Counted from the first letter of the stretch, positions 8,593 to 18,729 are shown. The stretch: DNA of 64,000 nt from Chryseobacterium gleum (GCA_945883565.1 CAMCXO010000001.1:1-64000), one strand, 5' to 3'. Numbers and translations are program-made. Notes: generated from the letters alone by a model not told the origin.

Positions 8593-10592
8593 AGCAACTA
8601 CTTTCAATAATCCTATTGTTTGGGCTGGGCTTTTTAACGGCCCAATCTCAAGGAAAGTTTCAATATCACAAAGTAGCCAAAGGCGAAACCCTTTATGGCA
8701 TTGCGGCTCAATATCAAATAAGCGTTGACGAGATTAGAAGTTTAAATCCCGATACCAAACTCAAACTCAAAGAGGGTACGGTTTTAATACTACCGGCGGT
8801 TAATAAATTGAAGTCAAAGCCGGTTTACCAAAAGAGTCATACCGTAGCGGCCAGCGAAACTTGGTACGGCATCAGCAAATTGTATGGGGTTTCAGTCGAA
8901 ACCCTGCAAAATGCAAATCCCAATTTGGGAGGTGCTCCGGTTTTGCGTGAGGGTTTGGTACTCAATATTCCGGAAAACAACATTACTACAAGCCCTAAAG
9001 AACCGGGAAGCGATTCTACCTACCAAGGTATGGTATTTCATAAGGTGGCAAGTGGCGAAACGCTTTATGGCTTGTCTAAAAAATACAACATCAGCATGTT
9101 GCAGCTTCAAGAGTGGAACCCAACGGTTTTGGAATCGGGATTGAAGTTCGGCCAATGGTTGGTGGTAAAAGCAGGGGGGGCTAAAGAAGTGATGGCCAGC
9201 GACGAAGCATCTTTAGTAAAAGAAGCTTCAACTGATTTGGCTAAAGACGTGGCTGCTAAACCTTTAGAGCCAACCGCCAATGAACCCATTCAGGAAGAAA
9301 CCTACCGATTATACAAACTGGGGCAGGGTGAAGACTTATCGACCATTGCCATGGCCTTTGGCACCACTTCCGATGATTTGGTGCAATTAAACCCCGAATT
9401 GCGCGATGGATTGGTGGCAGGGCGATACATAATTGTGCCTATTAATAAAGGGGTTCAAACCGAAGAAAACAAGCAAGAAACCCAGAAAGAAACCCTGTCT
9501 AAGCCGCGAGATACAGGGGCTTTTAAAGCCTTGGTAATTTTGCCTTTTACCGATTTTGTAGACGATACCACCGAAGTTTATGAATTTGGAAATTCTTCGG
9601 CCGAAAAAATGCGTTTAAGGGCGGCAATGTTTTATTCGGGTTTGCAATTAGCATACGATAGCCTTACATCTTCGGGGCAAAAAATTCAATTGGCGGTTTA
9701 TGACAGCGAAAACCGCGAAAGCAAACTGCGCGAAATACTCCAGGACACCTTTTCAATGCAAGCCCAATATTCAATTGGGCCTTTATATGCCAACAATGTG
9801 CTTTCGTTATCTAGGCAAGCGGCCCATCTGCCAATGAGAATTATTTCTCCCTTAAGTGGGCAATTGGCCATAAAAGATGAAAAAAATATTGTGGATTTGG
9901 TTTCGAGCGATGAAGCCTCAGACCAAAAGGCGCTTGAATACATCGAAAAGCATTTCGACGGGGCTCAGGTTCTTTTGATTTATGGTGCTCAGGATGTTGA
10001 AATGCAAAAGCGCATGGCAGATATCAGCGCTCAGTTAAAAAAGCGCTCTGGCGGATGGGTGAAAGAAATAAAACTGGATCCCGCTCAGCCCGGATTAACC
10101 AAAGCCAAAATAGAAGAGGCCTTTGAAGGCCATGAAACGGGTACTAGACTTATATTAAGTGCCCTTAAAAGCACCAAAACCATAACCGGATTGGCCAAGA
10201 GCTTAGACGCTATGAGCGTAAAGCCTGCTTGGATCTCATTGTATGAATGGCCACATTTGCAACACGTAGAAGGCAAAATAATGGAGGCTTTGAAATTAGC
10301 CGGTCCAAAAAAATATTTTGCCCCCGAAAACGATAAGGCCGTAGAGCGTTTTCAAGAAGCTTATAAGGCCCGCTTTGGTCGCGAACCAGAACTGTATGCT
10401 TTTCAAGGTTACGACGCTCTGATGTTTGCGGTTTTATACCATCAAGCACTCCAAACGGGATTAAATGATACACTGGTTTATAAAGGACTTCAAACCGACA
10501 TAAAAGTGTCTTTGGATCTCAAAAAAAGTGTTCAAAACCTCGACATAAGGTGGCAGGAAATGGGCGATAAGCGCTGGAAAAAAGTAGATTAA
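8583..10592 (+). CDS. Four-LysM protein fused to a type I periplasmic-binding domain
   Basis: A 669-residue exported protein. A signal peptide (about 1-23) is followed by four LysM modules (about 27-71, 86-130, 152-195, 241-286; each with a GETLYGI-like or GEDLSTI core). The region from about 315 to the end resembles the type I periplasmic-binding fold of amino-acid ABC receptors (FKALVILPF.., [11 protein letters not shown]). LysM binds peptidoglycan, so the ligand-binding domain would be tethered to the wall. No ABC permease is nearby, so a sensory or structural role is as likely as uptake. The start overlaps guaA by ten bases. A second ATG two codons in (8589) is equally possible. Confidence 0.85.
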   Translation: MGMKQLLSIILLFGLGFLTAQSQGKFQYHKVAKGETLYGIAAQYQISVDEIRSLNPDTKLKLKEGTVLILPAVNKLKSKPVYQKSHTVAASETWYGISKLYGVSVETLQNANPNLGGAPVLREGLVLNIPENNITTSPKEPGSDSTYQGMVFHKVASGETLYGLSKKYNISMLQLQEWNPTVLESGLKFGQWLVVKAGGAKEVMASDEASLVKEASTDLAKDVAAKPLEPTANEPIQEETYRLYKLGQGEDLSTIAMAFGTTSDDLVQLNPELRDGLVAGRYIIVPINKGVQTEENKQETQKETLSKPRDTGAFKALVILPFTDFVDDTTEVYEFGNSSAEKMRLRAAMFYSGLQLAYDSLTSSGQKIQLAVYDSENRESKLREILQDTFSMQAQYSIGPLYANNVLSLSRQAAHLPMRIISPLSGQLAIKDEKNIVDLVSSDEASDQKALEYIEKHFDGAQVLLIYGAQDVEMQKRMADISAQLKKRSGGWVKEIKLDPAQPGLTKAKIEEAFEGHETGTRLILSALKSTKTITGLAKSLDAMSVKPAWISLYEWPHLQHVEGKIMEALKLAGPKKYFAPENDKAVERFQEAYKARFGREPELYAFQGYDALMFAVLYHQALQTGLNDTLVYKGLQTDIKVSLDLKKSVQNLDIRWQEMGDKRWKKVD

Positions 10593-10677
10593 CCGCATTT
10601 TTTTGCGTTTATCACCAAAACATCCACAATTTGATAAGAGCAAGTATCTTTAGGCACTAACCTTTTAAAATTAAGCA

Positions 10678-11196
10678 ATGAATCAAGAAACAAAAACCTA
10701 CGGTTTGTATTTAGGGGTAGCCTCTGTTTTGGTTTCGGCCATAATGTATGCTTTGGGCATGTTCGAATTGGGTGGAAATAACATAGCCCTTTCCGTACTG
10801 TCTCTCGTTTTGATGATTGCCGCCTTTATTTTGGCGGGAAATGCTTTAAAAAAACGCCAAGATGGCTATATGACATTTGGTGAAGCCTTTAAAACCTATT
10901 TGGGTATTGGGGTAATAGCTTCTATTATCAGCACAGCATGGATGGCCCTGTTTGTTTTTGTATTAGAGCCCGATTATCAGCAAAACATGCGCGATATTCA
11001 ATACGAGAAAATGATTGAAGCCAATCCTGACATGCCCGAAGATCAAATTGAAATGGCTTTGAGCATGGCCGAAAAATTTTCATCTCCAGTTATGATTCTG
11101 GTGTTTGGCTTAGTAGGTGCTATTATTTTTTATTTAATAATTGGCGCCATCATGGCCGCAATTACCAAGAAAAATCCACCCATTTTTAACAACTAA
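10678..11196 (+). CDS. DUF4199 membrane protein
   Basis: A 172-residue protein with four hydrophobic segments (about 10-30, 36-56, 75-98, 140-162) and a charged loop between the third and fourth. The pattern and the KKRQDGYMTFGEAFK stretch fit the DUF4199 family, common in Bacteroidota and of unknown function. It lies 12 bases before a glycosyltransferase gene, so it may be the first gene of a three-gene envelope-glycan unit. A near-consensus -7 box (TATCTTTA, 10645-10652) lies upstream. Confidence 0.75.
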   Translation: MNQETKTYGLYLGVASVLVSAIMYALGMFELGGNNIALSVLSLVLMIAAFILAGNALKKRQDGYMTFGEAFKTYLGIGVIASIISTAWMALFVFVLEPDYQQNMRDIQYEKMIEANPDMPEDQIEMALSMAEKFSSPVMILVFGLVGAIIFYLIIGAIMAAITKKNPPIFNN

Positions 11197-11208
11197 TTCT
11201 TAAAAGTC

Positions 11209-12171
11209 TTGCTCGACCTTTCATTGGTCATTCCGCTTTATAACGAGGCCGAATCGCTTCCTGAACTGCACTCCTGGATTGCACGGGTGTGCAGAGCAGA
11301 AGGATGGCGTTACGAGATTGTTTTTATAGACGATGGTTCAACCGATAGCTCATGGTCTGTTATTTTGCAATTAGCCGAAAAAGATCCCAATACCAAGGGA
11401 ATACGCTTTAGACGTAATCATGGAAAATCGGCCGCTTTAAACGTTGGATTTAAAGCCAGTAGCGGCAAAGTGGTGATCACCATGGATGCCGATTTGCAAG
11501 ACAGTCCCGATGAAATCCCTGATTTGGTAAAACGAATTAGCGATGAGGGCTTTCACCTTGTTTCGGGCTGGAAGAAAAAACGTTACGACCCCATCACCAA
11601 AACCATTCCTACCAAATTATTTAACTGGGCAGCCAGACGTGTTTCAGGCCTAAGTCTGCACGATTTTAATTGCGGTTTGAAAGCCTATTCAGGCGAAGTG
11701 GTTCACAATATTGAAGTAGAGGGTGAAATGCATCGTTACATCCCCATTCTGGCCAAAAATGCCGGGTATACCAGAATTGGCGAAAAAGTGGTTCAACACC
11801 GTGCCCGAAAGTATGGGAGTACCAAGTTTGGATGGGAACGTTTCGTGAATGGCTATCTCGATTTAATGACCTTGTCTTTTGTTTCTAAATTTAGCAAAAG
11901 ACCCATGCATTTTTTTGGGCTTTATGGCAGCATGATGTTCTTATTTGGGTTTGTAGCCGCCATTTATATTGGTGCCGCAAAGCTTTACCGATTGCATCAT
12001 GGGCTTAAAACCATCCTCATTACAAACGACCCTTGGTTTTACATTGCGCTAACGTGTATGATCCTAGGCAGTTTATTGTTCGTTACCGGATTTTTAGCCG
12101 AACTAATCGTTCGAACAGCCTACCGCAAAGAAGCGTATACGGTGAGCGAAAAATGCAACTTTAATGGCTGA
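11209..12171 (+). CDS. Family 2 glycosyltransferase, DPM1/GtrB-like
   Basis: A 320-residue enzyme with a GT-A domain at the N-terminus (LVIPLYNEAESL, DDGSTDSS at 41-48, MDADLQD with the metal-binding DAD at 93-95). Two membrane segments follow at about 232-255 and 275-300. This is the arrangement of polyprenyl-phosphate sugar transferases (dolichyl-phosphate mannose synthase-like, GtrB/ArnC-like), which load a sugar on undecaprenyl phosphate at the cytoplasmic face. The start is a TTG; no ATG lies in frame between the upstream stop and the conserved LVIPLYN. It overlaps the next glycosyltransferase by eight bases. Confidence 0.88.
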   Translation: MLDLSLVIPLYNEAESLPELHSWIARVCRAEGWRYEIVFIDDGSTDSSWSVILQLAEKDPNTKGIRFRRNHGKSAALNVGFKASSGKVVITMDADLQDSPDEIPDLVKRISDEGFHLVSGWKKKRYDPITKTIPTKLFNWAARRVSGLSLHDFNCGLKAYSGEVVHNIEVEGEMHRYIPILAKNAGYTRIGEKVVQHRARKYGSTKFGWERFVNGYLDLMTLSFVSKFSKRPMHFFGLYGSMMFLFGFVAAIYIGAAKLYRLHHGLKTILITNDPWFYIALTCMILGSLLFVTGFLAELIVRTAYRKEAYTVSEKCNFNG

Positions 12172-13147
12172 ATCGGGGCTTAAGTTTAGCCTTATTTCGC
12201 CAACCTTTTTGAGAGAAGAAGAGGTGAGCGAATTTCTGGATAGTTTAACGGGTTTGAATTACCCTGCTTTTGAGGTGATATTGGGCGATGGAAGCCCTGG
12301 AAATGAATTGAAGGGCCTTTTTGAAACCTATCAAAACCACTTGCCCCTTAGAGTTTATCATCGGCCATACCTTCCGGTTAGCGATGCCCGTAACCGGGCG
12401 GCTGAATGGTCTACCGGCGAATACCTTATTTTTCTTGACAGCGATTGTCTGATTCCTTCTGAATATTTAAACCAAATCGAAGCCCATTTAAGTCAAAATC
12501 CACTTGATTTGTTTGGCGGCCCCGACAAAGCAGATGAGAATTTTACACCACTTCAAAAGGCGATTTCATTTAGTATGACCCATTTTATTACCACCGGAGG
12601 TATTAGAGGGGGCAAGAAAACCTTAACGTCTTACCAACCCAGAGGATTCAATATGGGCATAAAGCGAAAGGTGTTTTTTGAAGTGAAAGGGTATGATGAA
12701 CAGCTTAAATGTGGTGAAGATGTAGATTTAAGCATTCGAATACAGAAGGCAGGTTATAAGTCGGGATTTATTCCGGAAGCAGCGGTATTTCACAAAAGGC
12801 GAACGAGTTTAAAGAAGTACTTTAAACAAGTATATCGGTTTGGGGCAGCACGTATCGATTTAGCAATGCGCCATCAAAACCAAATGCGGGCCGCACATGT
12901 ATTCCCATTTGCCTTTGCATTGGGTTTGATTTTTTCTATTTTAATGCTTCCCGTCACCAGCTGGTTTTTTCTAATGTATGCTATGTATTTTTTGGCGGTA
13001 GGGGTTTTTGCCCGGATAGAAACAAAATCAACAGGAATAGCTTTCTTAAGTATGCTAAGTACCGCTACTATGTTTTTGGGTTATGCCTACGGCTTCGCAC
13101 GAAATGCCATTTCGCATTTGGTTTTTAAGAAAGCTTTGAAGCTTTAG
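12164..13147 (+). CDS. Family 2 glycosyltransferase with C-terminal membrane segments
   Basis: A 327-residue protein. The N-terminal GT-A fold shows SPTFLREEEV, a GDGSPGN loop and the LDSDCLIP metal-binding motif. Two hydrophobic segments lie near residues 245-295, and a short basic tail follows. The acceptor and donor are unknown. It overlaps the preceding GT2 gene by eight bases, so the pair is translationally coupled and likely acts on the same envelope glycan. Confidence 0.85.
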   Translation: MAESGLKFSLISPTFLREEEVSEFLDSLTGLNYPAFEVILGDGSPGNELKGLFETYQNHLPLRVYHRPYLPVSDARNRAAEWSTGEYLIFLDSDCLIPSEYLNQIEAHLSQNPLDLFGGPDKADENFTPLQKAISFSMTHFITTGGIRGGKKTLTSYQPRGFNMGIKRKVFFEVKGYDEQLKCGEDVDLSIRIQKAGYKSGFIPEAAVFHKRRTSLKKYFKQVYRFGAARIDLAMRHQNQMRAAHVFPFAFALGLIFSILMLPVTSWFFLMYAMYFLAVGVFARIETKSTGIAFLSMLSTATMFLGYAYGFARNAISHLVFKKALKL

Positions 13148-13351
13148 CTAAAAATAAAAAGCCTAACCAAAGCAGCAAACCAACGAAAATTTGCGCAACT
13201 TTTAACAAGGGTCAGGTATAATCGGTTCGTGGCATATTAAACTAAATAGTGTTTTCGGTATTAACGATTGTTTTAGAAAGACTTTGTTGTTACCAGTTAG
13301 ATGAATGTTAGTAGACTTAACAATTAGATATTGGCAAATTCGTTGAGAAAC

Positions 13352-13382
13352 TTGCCAAGTGAAGATTGTGTGCTTACCTTTG
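13352..13382 (+). promoter_or_regulatory. Promoter of the YceI lipoprotein gene
   Basis: TTG at 13352-13354, 20 bases, then TACCTTTG at 13375-13382. This is a full match to the Bacteroidota -33/-7 arrangement. It lies 30 bases before the ATG at 13413 and downstream of the longer in-frame start at 13359, which it therefore rules out. The rest of the 265-base gap (13148-13412) shows no gene. Confidence 0.75.
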
Positions 13383-13412
13383 TCTATGTTTAAACATCAA
13401 AACAAAACAAAC

Positions 13413-14090
13413 ATGAGAAAATGGTATAACGGGGCAGCATTTGGCGCCCTTGCAATGTTGGCAGTTGCCTGTGGTGGCAATACTGGAGAAGCGGTAGAAG
13501 CTACAGATGCTCAGGCAGTTGAAGAAGTAGCTGCAGAAGCATCTTACATGGTGGAAGCAGGCAGCGTATTGAAGTGGGAAGGTTTTAAAACCTACTCAGA
13601 TGGAAAACATTTTGGTACCGTTAACCTTACAGAGGGTTCTGTTACCACCAAAGGCAGCGATTTGGTTGGAGGAAAATTCACTTTCGACTTAAACAGCATC
13701 AACTCATTGGATATGAAGCCAGAAGATGAGTACCGCGCCAAATTGATTGGCCATTTAATGAGCCCCGATTTCTTTGATGTGGCCAACCATCCTACGGCTT
13801 CTTTCGAAATAACAGGGGTTGAAGCTGCTGCTGACGAAGCCGGCAACACCCATAAAATCAGTGGAAATCTAAGCATTCGCGGCATCACCAAAAACATCAG
13901 CTTTCCTGCCCATGTTATGATGCACGAGGGCATGGTGCACATCAAAGCGCCTACTTTTACCATAAACCGTACCGATTGGGGCGTTCAATATGGTTCGGCC
14001 AATGGGGTTGAAGTAACCGATGCCATTAAAGACAAATTGATTGACAACAACATCAAGTTTGAGTTTGATTTGAAGGCCAACAAAGCCTAA
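13413..14090 (+). CDS. YceI-family lipoprotein
   Basis: A 225-residue protein with a lipoprotein signal ending LAVAC (lipidated C20), a short acidic linker, and a YceI-like lipocalin-fold domain (about 45-225). Typical family patterns are present (FKTYSDGKHFGTVNL, FDVANHPTASFEITG, SIRGITKNISFPA). YceI proteins bind polyisoprenoid or amphiphilic ligands in the periplasm; the ligand here is unknown. The start is chosen from the lipoprotein signal and the promoter just upstream. It is a single-gene unit closed by a strong terminator at 14111. Confidence 0.9.
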   Translation: MRKWYNGAAFGALAMLAVACGGNTGEAVEATDAQAVEEVAAEASYMVEAGSVLKWEGFKTYSDGKHFGTVNLTEGSVTTKGSDLVGGKFTFDLNSINSLDMKPEDEYRAKLIGHLMSPDFFDVANHPTASFEITGVEAAADEAGNTHKISGNLSIRGITKNISFPAHVMMHEGMVHIKAPTFTINRTDWGVQYGSANGVEVTDAIKDKLIDNNIKFEFDLKANKA

Positions 14091-14110
14091 TCAAATTTTT
14101 TACAAAAAGA

Positions 14111-14140
14111 AACCCGCACGCCATTTGAGGTGTGCGGGTT
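14111..14140. terminator. Bidirectional rho-independent terminator
   Basis: The stem AACCCGCACGCC (14111-14122) pairs with GGTGTGCGGGTT (14129-14140) around a six-base loop. It is followed by a T-rich run on the plus strand and preceded by an A-rich run. It lies between the convergent YceI and thioredoxin genes and can serve both. Confidence 0.88.
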
Positions 14141-14183
14141 TTGTTTTTTCTCTAATATTCACTTCTATAGAGCAGAGGTGCCT

Positions 14184-14963
14184 TTAACCAAACAGCAACA
14201 TACTAAAACGCCTTTGGTACTTTTTGGTGATTGGGTGTTGATGTCCAAAAACATCGAACATAGCAATAAGCACTTTTCTGGCTGATTCGCGCTCTTGACT
14301 TCCAGGCATTAATTTGGCTAAAAGAAGTTCTACAAGGGTTTCCCAATTCGAAGTTTTCCAATGGGTTCTTTCTTCTTCAAATTCTACAGGTAACGGTTTT
14401 GCCCAAATTTGAGAAGCTTGGACATATATTTCTTGATTAAGACCCAATTTTGGGTACATATCCGAAAATGCATCCGGCTTAAACAAAAACCGCATCTTCA
14501 TCAAAGCTTCATTGGCATCATCGAGGTGCTGCCAATTTGCTGCTTTTTCTTCAAATTCATGAAAAGCCGTTGAATCGAGAGGCCAAATGTTACGCGATCT
14601 AAAGTCTAGCCAAGCACTTTTTTCAGGAGATGGTAAATTTTCATTCAACCATTTTAAAATAGCTTGGGCTGGCAAGGCACCTGTAAATTCGGCTATAACA
14701 TTCCCTTTAAAAAACATTTTAACCGCAGGAATTCCCTGAATTTTATACACTTGCATCAAATGCGGATGGGCTTCGGTATCAATTTTCACCAACTCCCAAC
14801 GGCCGTTGGCTTCATCGGCTAATTTTTCAATAACGGGACCTAACACCCGACAAGGGCCGCACCATGCCGCCCAAAAATCGACCACTACCGGAATGGTTTG
14901 GCTGCGTTCAAGCACCAGTGCTTCGAAGTTCATTTGAAATTTTTTCGCGAAATTGGCCTGCAT
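14184..14963 (-). CDS. Thioredoxin with C-terminal TPR-like extension (CnoX/YbbN-like)
   Basis: A 259-residue protein: a thioredoxin domain with the active site WCGPC (C35, C38) and the cis-proline region GIPAVKMF, then about 150 helical residues. Length and arrangement resemble co-chaperedoxins of the YbbN/CnoX type, in which a TPR-like tail binds chaperonin clients. Orthology is inferred from layout. A second start at residue 11 (14933) is close to where the family normally begins and may be the true one. The 5' end overlaps a divergent open frame, but the small membrane protein there starts later, at 15004. Confidence 0.85.
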   Translation of the reverse strand: MQANFAKKFQMNFEALVLERSQTIPVVVDFWAAWCGPCRVLGPVIEKLADEANGRWELVKIDTEAHPHLMQVYKIQGIPAVKMFFKGNVIAEFTGALPAQAILKWLNENLPSPEKSAWLDFRSRNIWPLDSTAFHEFEEKAANWQHLDDANEALMKMRFLFKPDAFSDMYPKLGLNQEIYVQASQIWAKPLPVEFEEERTHWKTSNWETLVELLLAKLMPGSQERESARKVLIAMFDVFGHQHPITKKYQRRFSMLLFG

Positions 14964-15003
14964 TCTCGTGAAGTTATGTGATGAGGGTCATAAAACAAAT
15001 TAT

Positions 15004-15207
15004 ATGTCATTCTTGGTTTATTTGGTGTTGAGCTTTTTAATCGGCTATTGGAACTACAACCGAGGTTGGTCTTTTATGAATGCCTTTTTGGTGTCCTTAA
15101 TTTTTACACCGGTCATAGGCTTGTTGTTTACGTTTATTAGAGGACATGGTCCTATGTACGACGAACAAAACGCCCGCCGTTTTCCGGATAATTCAGAAGG
15201 ATTTTAG
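15004..15207 (+). CDS. Small two-span membrane protein
   Basis: A 67-residue protein, MSFLVYLVLSFLIGYWNYNR at the start, with two hydrophobic segments separated by a short loop and a charged C-terminus. An ATG at 14953 in the same frame would add 17 unhydrophobic residues and run into the divergent thioredoxin gene, so 15004 is preferred. I do not recognise a family. Confidence 0.6.
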   Translation: MSFLVYLVLSFLIGYWNYNRGWSFMNAFLVSLIFTPVIGLLFTFIRGHGPMYDEQNARRFPDNSEGF

Positions 15208-15251
15208 CTTTACAACTAGGTGGGCAAAGCATAGCCGCGTATTTTAGCCAC

Positions 15252-16265
15252 GTGAATTACCCCCAAATTATTCAGTCGATTATTGACCGAAAATTTAGCC
15301 CGGTTTATCTTTTACATGGAGAGGAGGACTTTTTCATAGATGAAATCATGAATAAGTTAGAAGCCTACAGCATGCCTGAATCTGAACGCGATTTCAATTT
15401 GAGCATTGTTTATGGAAAAGACGCCGACGGTAAACGCATTGCAGGTGAGGCCAGACGTTATCCTATGATGGGGGCAGAAAAAGTTTTTATATTGGTTCGT
15501 GAGGCCCAGGCACTTAGTAAAATAGATGAGCTCTTAGAACAATATGTGGCTAACCCAAACCCCACCTCTGTATTGGCTTTGGCGTTTAAGAAGAAGAAAA
15601 TAGACAAACGAACCAAATTGTTTCAGGCAGCCGATAAAAAAGGAGTGGTTTTTTCATCCGACAAATTGCGCGACCATTTGCTCACCGAATGGGCGGTAAG
15701 CCATGCCCAAGGTATGGGACTGCGGTTAGACAGTAAGGCAGCCTATATGATTACTGAGCTCATAGGTAACGATTTATCGCAAATGGATTCGCAATTGAAG
15801 AAATTGCAAATGGTATTGCCAAAAGGCGAAGCCATTAGCGATAAAATGGTGGCCGAGCACATTGGCCTTAGCAAAGAGTATAATCCCTTCGAATTGGTAA
15901 AGGCCTTAATGCGTAAAGATCGTTTTAAAGTTCAACAGATCATTCAATATCAGAAGTATCATTCAAAAGATTTGCCCTTGCCAATGGTTACCGCCATATT
16001 GTACGGGCAATTTGAAAAGCTCCTGTTGCTGCATTATGGCCCCGATAAAAAACCGGATTATTTCGAAAAGCAATTTGGAATAAAAGCCTATACTTTAAAA
16101 GAACTTCAGTCTTACAAAACCGTTTTCGATGCCCGTGCTTGTTCTCGCATTTTATTGCTATGCAAAGAGTACGATGGTAAATCGAAAGGTTTTGGTACCG
16201 GTAAAACAGATAGTACAGAACTCTTTAGAGAGTTTGTTTGGAAAATACAATTGCTCGCACGTTAA
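15252..16265 (+). CDS. holA: DNA polymerase III subunit delta
   Basis: This 337-residue protein matches the clamp-loader delta subunit. It starts with the short N-terminal motif YLLHGEEDFFIDE, followed by the Rossmann-like AAA+ region without Walker A, and the helical collar domain to the end. Delta opens the beta sliding clamp as part of the pentameric loader. The start is a GTG at 15252, which lies exactly four bases after TATTTTAG (15240-15247), a one-mismatch -7 box. The gene ends 19 bases before the TonB receptor start. Confidence 0.92.
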   Translation: MNYPQIIQSIIDRKFSPVYLLHGEEDFFIDEIMNKLEAYSMPESERDFNLSIVYGKDADGKRIAGEARRYPMMGAEKVFILVREAQALSKIDELLEQYVANPNPTSVLALAFKKKKIDKRTKLFQAADKKGVVFSSDKLRDHLLTEWAVSHAQGMGLRLDSKAAYMITELIGNDLSQMDSQLKKLQMVLPKGEAISDKMVAEHIGLSKEYNPFELVKALMRKDRFKVQQIIQYQKYHSKDLPLPMVTAILYGQFEKLLLLHYGPDKKPDYFEKQFGIKAYTLKELQSYKTVFDARACSRILLLCKEYDGKSKGFGTGKTDSTELFREFVWKIQLLAR

Positions 16266-16284
16266 CAGCCCCTTACCACACTCT

Positions 16285-18624
16285 ATGAAACACTTCTTTT
16301 TGCCCATTCTTTTGCTTGCCCTTTTAATAAGTTTCAGCCCCTTGCAAGCTCAAAATCAGAAAGGCAAAATACGTGGCTTTGTTCTTGAAAAAGGAAGCGA
16401 AAGCCCCATTCCGTTTGCAACCATTGCGCTACTTGACCCAAACAGTCCGAGTGGAAGGTCTACCAAAGTGGGAACTACCACCAATAACGACGGTTTTTTC
16501 ATCTTGAACGATGTACCGGTTGGAGACCAAACCATTGAAGTGGTGTTTTTGGGAATGGAAACCCAAAAGCTTCAGGTTAATGTAAAAGAAGGCCGAATCG
16601 CAAACGTTAAAGTATTTATGGCCGAATCGAATACCATTTTGCAAGATGTGGTGGTGAAAGGTGAACGTCAAGAACAACAAAAACAGGTGCTTACTTCTGT
16701 TGTAAGCTTGTCGCCTAAGCGAATTGAGCAATTTTCGGTTGGAGGCGATGCCGACCTTATACGCGCTATTCAGGTACTACCAGGTGTAGTAACTACCGGT
16801 GACCAAGGCGGACAACTATACATTAGAGGAGGCGCACCTATTCAGAATCTGGTGCTTTTAGACAATATGATTATTTACAACCCATTTCACAGCATTGGAT
16901 TCTTTAGCGTTTTCGACACCGACATATTACAAAGTGCGGATGTATTTACAGGCGGTTTTAATGCCGAATATGGTGGAAGAACTTCTTCGGTTATGGACGT
17001 TAAAACCCGTCAGGGCAATCAAAAGCGTTTTTCGGGCAAAGCATCCGCTAGCACTTACAGCGCCAAACTGTTATTGGAAGGCCCACTTTTCAAAGCCAAA
17101 AACGAAGAGCGCGCAGGTACTTCATTCATCATTTCCGGAAAAACCTCTTACCTCGATCAAACATCTTCTATTTTTTATCCTTATGTAGAAACCGAATTTG
17201 GGGGCTTACCTTTTAGCTTCACTGATTTATATGGCAAAGTAAGCAACACCAGCAGCAATGGATCACAAATCAATGCCTTTGGGTTTTTGTTTGAAGACGC
17301 AGTAAAATTTGGTACCGCCGATAATATTTCCTGGAACAGTCAGGGTTTGGGATTTGATTTCAGGGCCATTCCTATTTCTTCTTCAATGGTATTAAAAGGC
17401 AATATGGCATACAGCAACTACAGCATAGTAAGCAACCAAAGCGATGGATTGCCAAGAGCCAGCGACATCAATGGGTTTAATGGAGGTTTGGATTTCACCT
17501 ATTTTTTAAGAAGAAACGATGAATTACGGTATGGAATTCAAGCCATAGGCTATCAAACAAACTTTAGCTATACCAACGAATTAGACCGCACCATTTCGCA
17601 AACTGAAAACACCACCGAACTTGCTGGTTACTTCAGATACAAGGTCGACATTACCCGTTTTTTAATAGAGCCCGGAATACACGTTCATTATTATGGTTCT
17701 TTGGGGCAGGTTTCGTTTGAACCTCGAATGGGATTTAAATGGCTGATAAACGAAAAATTTCGTCTAAAAGCCTCTGGCGGATGGTACTCCCAAAATTTGG
17801 TGGCTGCCAACAGTGACCGCGATGTGGTGAACCTGTTTTACGGTTTTCTGTCTGGCCCCGATGATATTCCAAGCGAATTTTCCGACAACCGCCTTCAGCT
17901 GGCTCGACATGCCATTTTTGGATTTGAATACCAAATAGGCGAATACATTGACCTCAATGTTGAGGCTTATGTAAAAGACTTTAATCAAATTACCAACATA
18001 AACAGAAATAAACTTTACAACAGCGACGACTTCACAAAACCGGAAATTTTGAGGAAAGATTTCATAGTAGAATCAGGTTTGGCACAAGGAATAGATATTT
18101 TAGTAAAAACAGAATATAAGAACTATTATTTGTGGGCGGCCTACTCGTTGAGCACTGTTACCCGAAATGATGGATTAAGAGAGTACTATCCCCATTTCGA
18201 CAGACGCCACAATTTAAACTTAGTGGCCTCCTATTTCTTGGGAAAAGACCGTAAATGGGAATTTAATGCGCGCTATAATTTTGGATCAAGTTTTCCTTTT
18301 ACCCCAACCCGGGCATTTGTTCCTTCCCAGCCGTTCACATTGCCCGATGGTACTCCATCAACAGAATACGACTATACCGTTGAAAATGGGCAAGTAAAAG
18401 TACTGTATGGCGATTTAAATTCACGACGATTGCCCAATTACCACCGTTTCGACATCAGCGCCAAACGTACCTTCGACTTTAAGCGCAACCAAAAACTCGA
18501 AATCAATGCCGGTGCTACCAACATCTTGAACCGTGCCAATATTTTCTATTTCGACCGCCTCAATTTTAGAAGGGTCGACCAATTGCCCATCATGCCAACC
18601 ATTGGGTTTGCCTACTTGTGGTAG
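16285..18624 (+). CDS. TonB-dependent receptor with carboxypeptidase-like N-terminal domain
   Basis: A 779-residue outer-membrane receptor: signal peptide (MKHFFLPILLLALLISF.., about 1-23), a carboxypeptidase-D regulatory-like beta-sandwich (about 30-110), plug (about 130-235, LPGVVTTGDQGGQLYIRGG), then the barrel. No SusD partner follows, so it is not a classic SusCD pair, and the substrate is unknown. I place the start at 16285, where the signal peptide begins. The longer frame to 16129 overlaps holA and has no export signal at its N-terminus. Confidence 0.9.
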   Translation: MKHFFLPILLLALLISFSPLQAQNQKGKIRGFVLEKGSESPIPFATIALLDPNSPSGRSTKVGTTTNNDGFFILNDVPVGDQTIEVVFLGMETQKLQVNVKEGRIANVKVFMAESNTILQDVVVKGERQEQQKQVLTSVVSLSPKRIEQFSVGGDADLIRAIQVLPGVVTTGDQGGQLYIRGGAPIQNLVLLDNMIIYNPFHSIGFFSVFDTDILQSADVFTGGFNAEYGGRTSSVMDVKTRQGNQKRFSGKASASTYSAKLLLEGPLFKAKNEERAGTSFIISGKTSYLDQTSSIFYPYVETEFGGLPFSFTDLYGKVSNTSSNGSQINAFGFLFEDAVKFGTADNISWNSQGLGFDFRAIPISSSMVLKGNMAYSNYSIVSNQSDGLPRASDINGFNGGLDFTYFLRRNDELRYGIQAIGYQTNFSYTNELDRTISQTENTTELAGYFRYKVDITRFLIEPGIHVHYYGSLGQVSFEPRMGFKWLINEKFRLKASGGWYSQNLVAANSDRDVVNLFYGFLSGPDDIPSEFSDNRLQLARHAIFGFEYQIGEYIDLNVEAYVKDFNQITNINRNKLYNSDDFTKPEILRKDFIVESGLAQGIDILVKTEYKNYYLWAAYSLSTVTRNDGLREYYPHFDRRHNLNLVASYFLGKDRKWEFNARYNFGSSFPFTPTRAFVPSQPFTLPDGTPSTEYDYTVENGQVKVLYGDLNSRRLPNYHRFDISAKRTFDFKRNQKLEINAGATNILNRANIFYFDRLNFRRVDQLPIMPTIGFAYLW

Positions 18625-18662
18625 TTAATAAATGAAATCTTAACGATTTCTTAAAATTTGCC

Positions 18663-18692
18663 TTGTACGGCAAAAGAATATCGCTATTTTCG
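18663..18692 (+). promoter_or_regulatory. Promoter of cphA
   Basis: TTG (18663-18665), 19 bases, TATTTTCG (18685-18692). Spacing fits the Bacteroidota consensus and the -7 box has one mismatch. It leaves a leader of roughly 30 bases before the cphA ATG. Confidence 0.6.
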
Positions 18693-18729
18693 GAGCGTTC
18701 AGACTAGCTGAAAACCTAAAATAGCCCTT

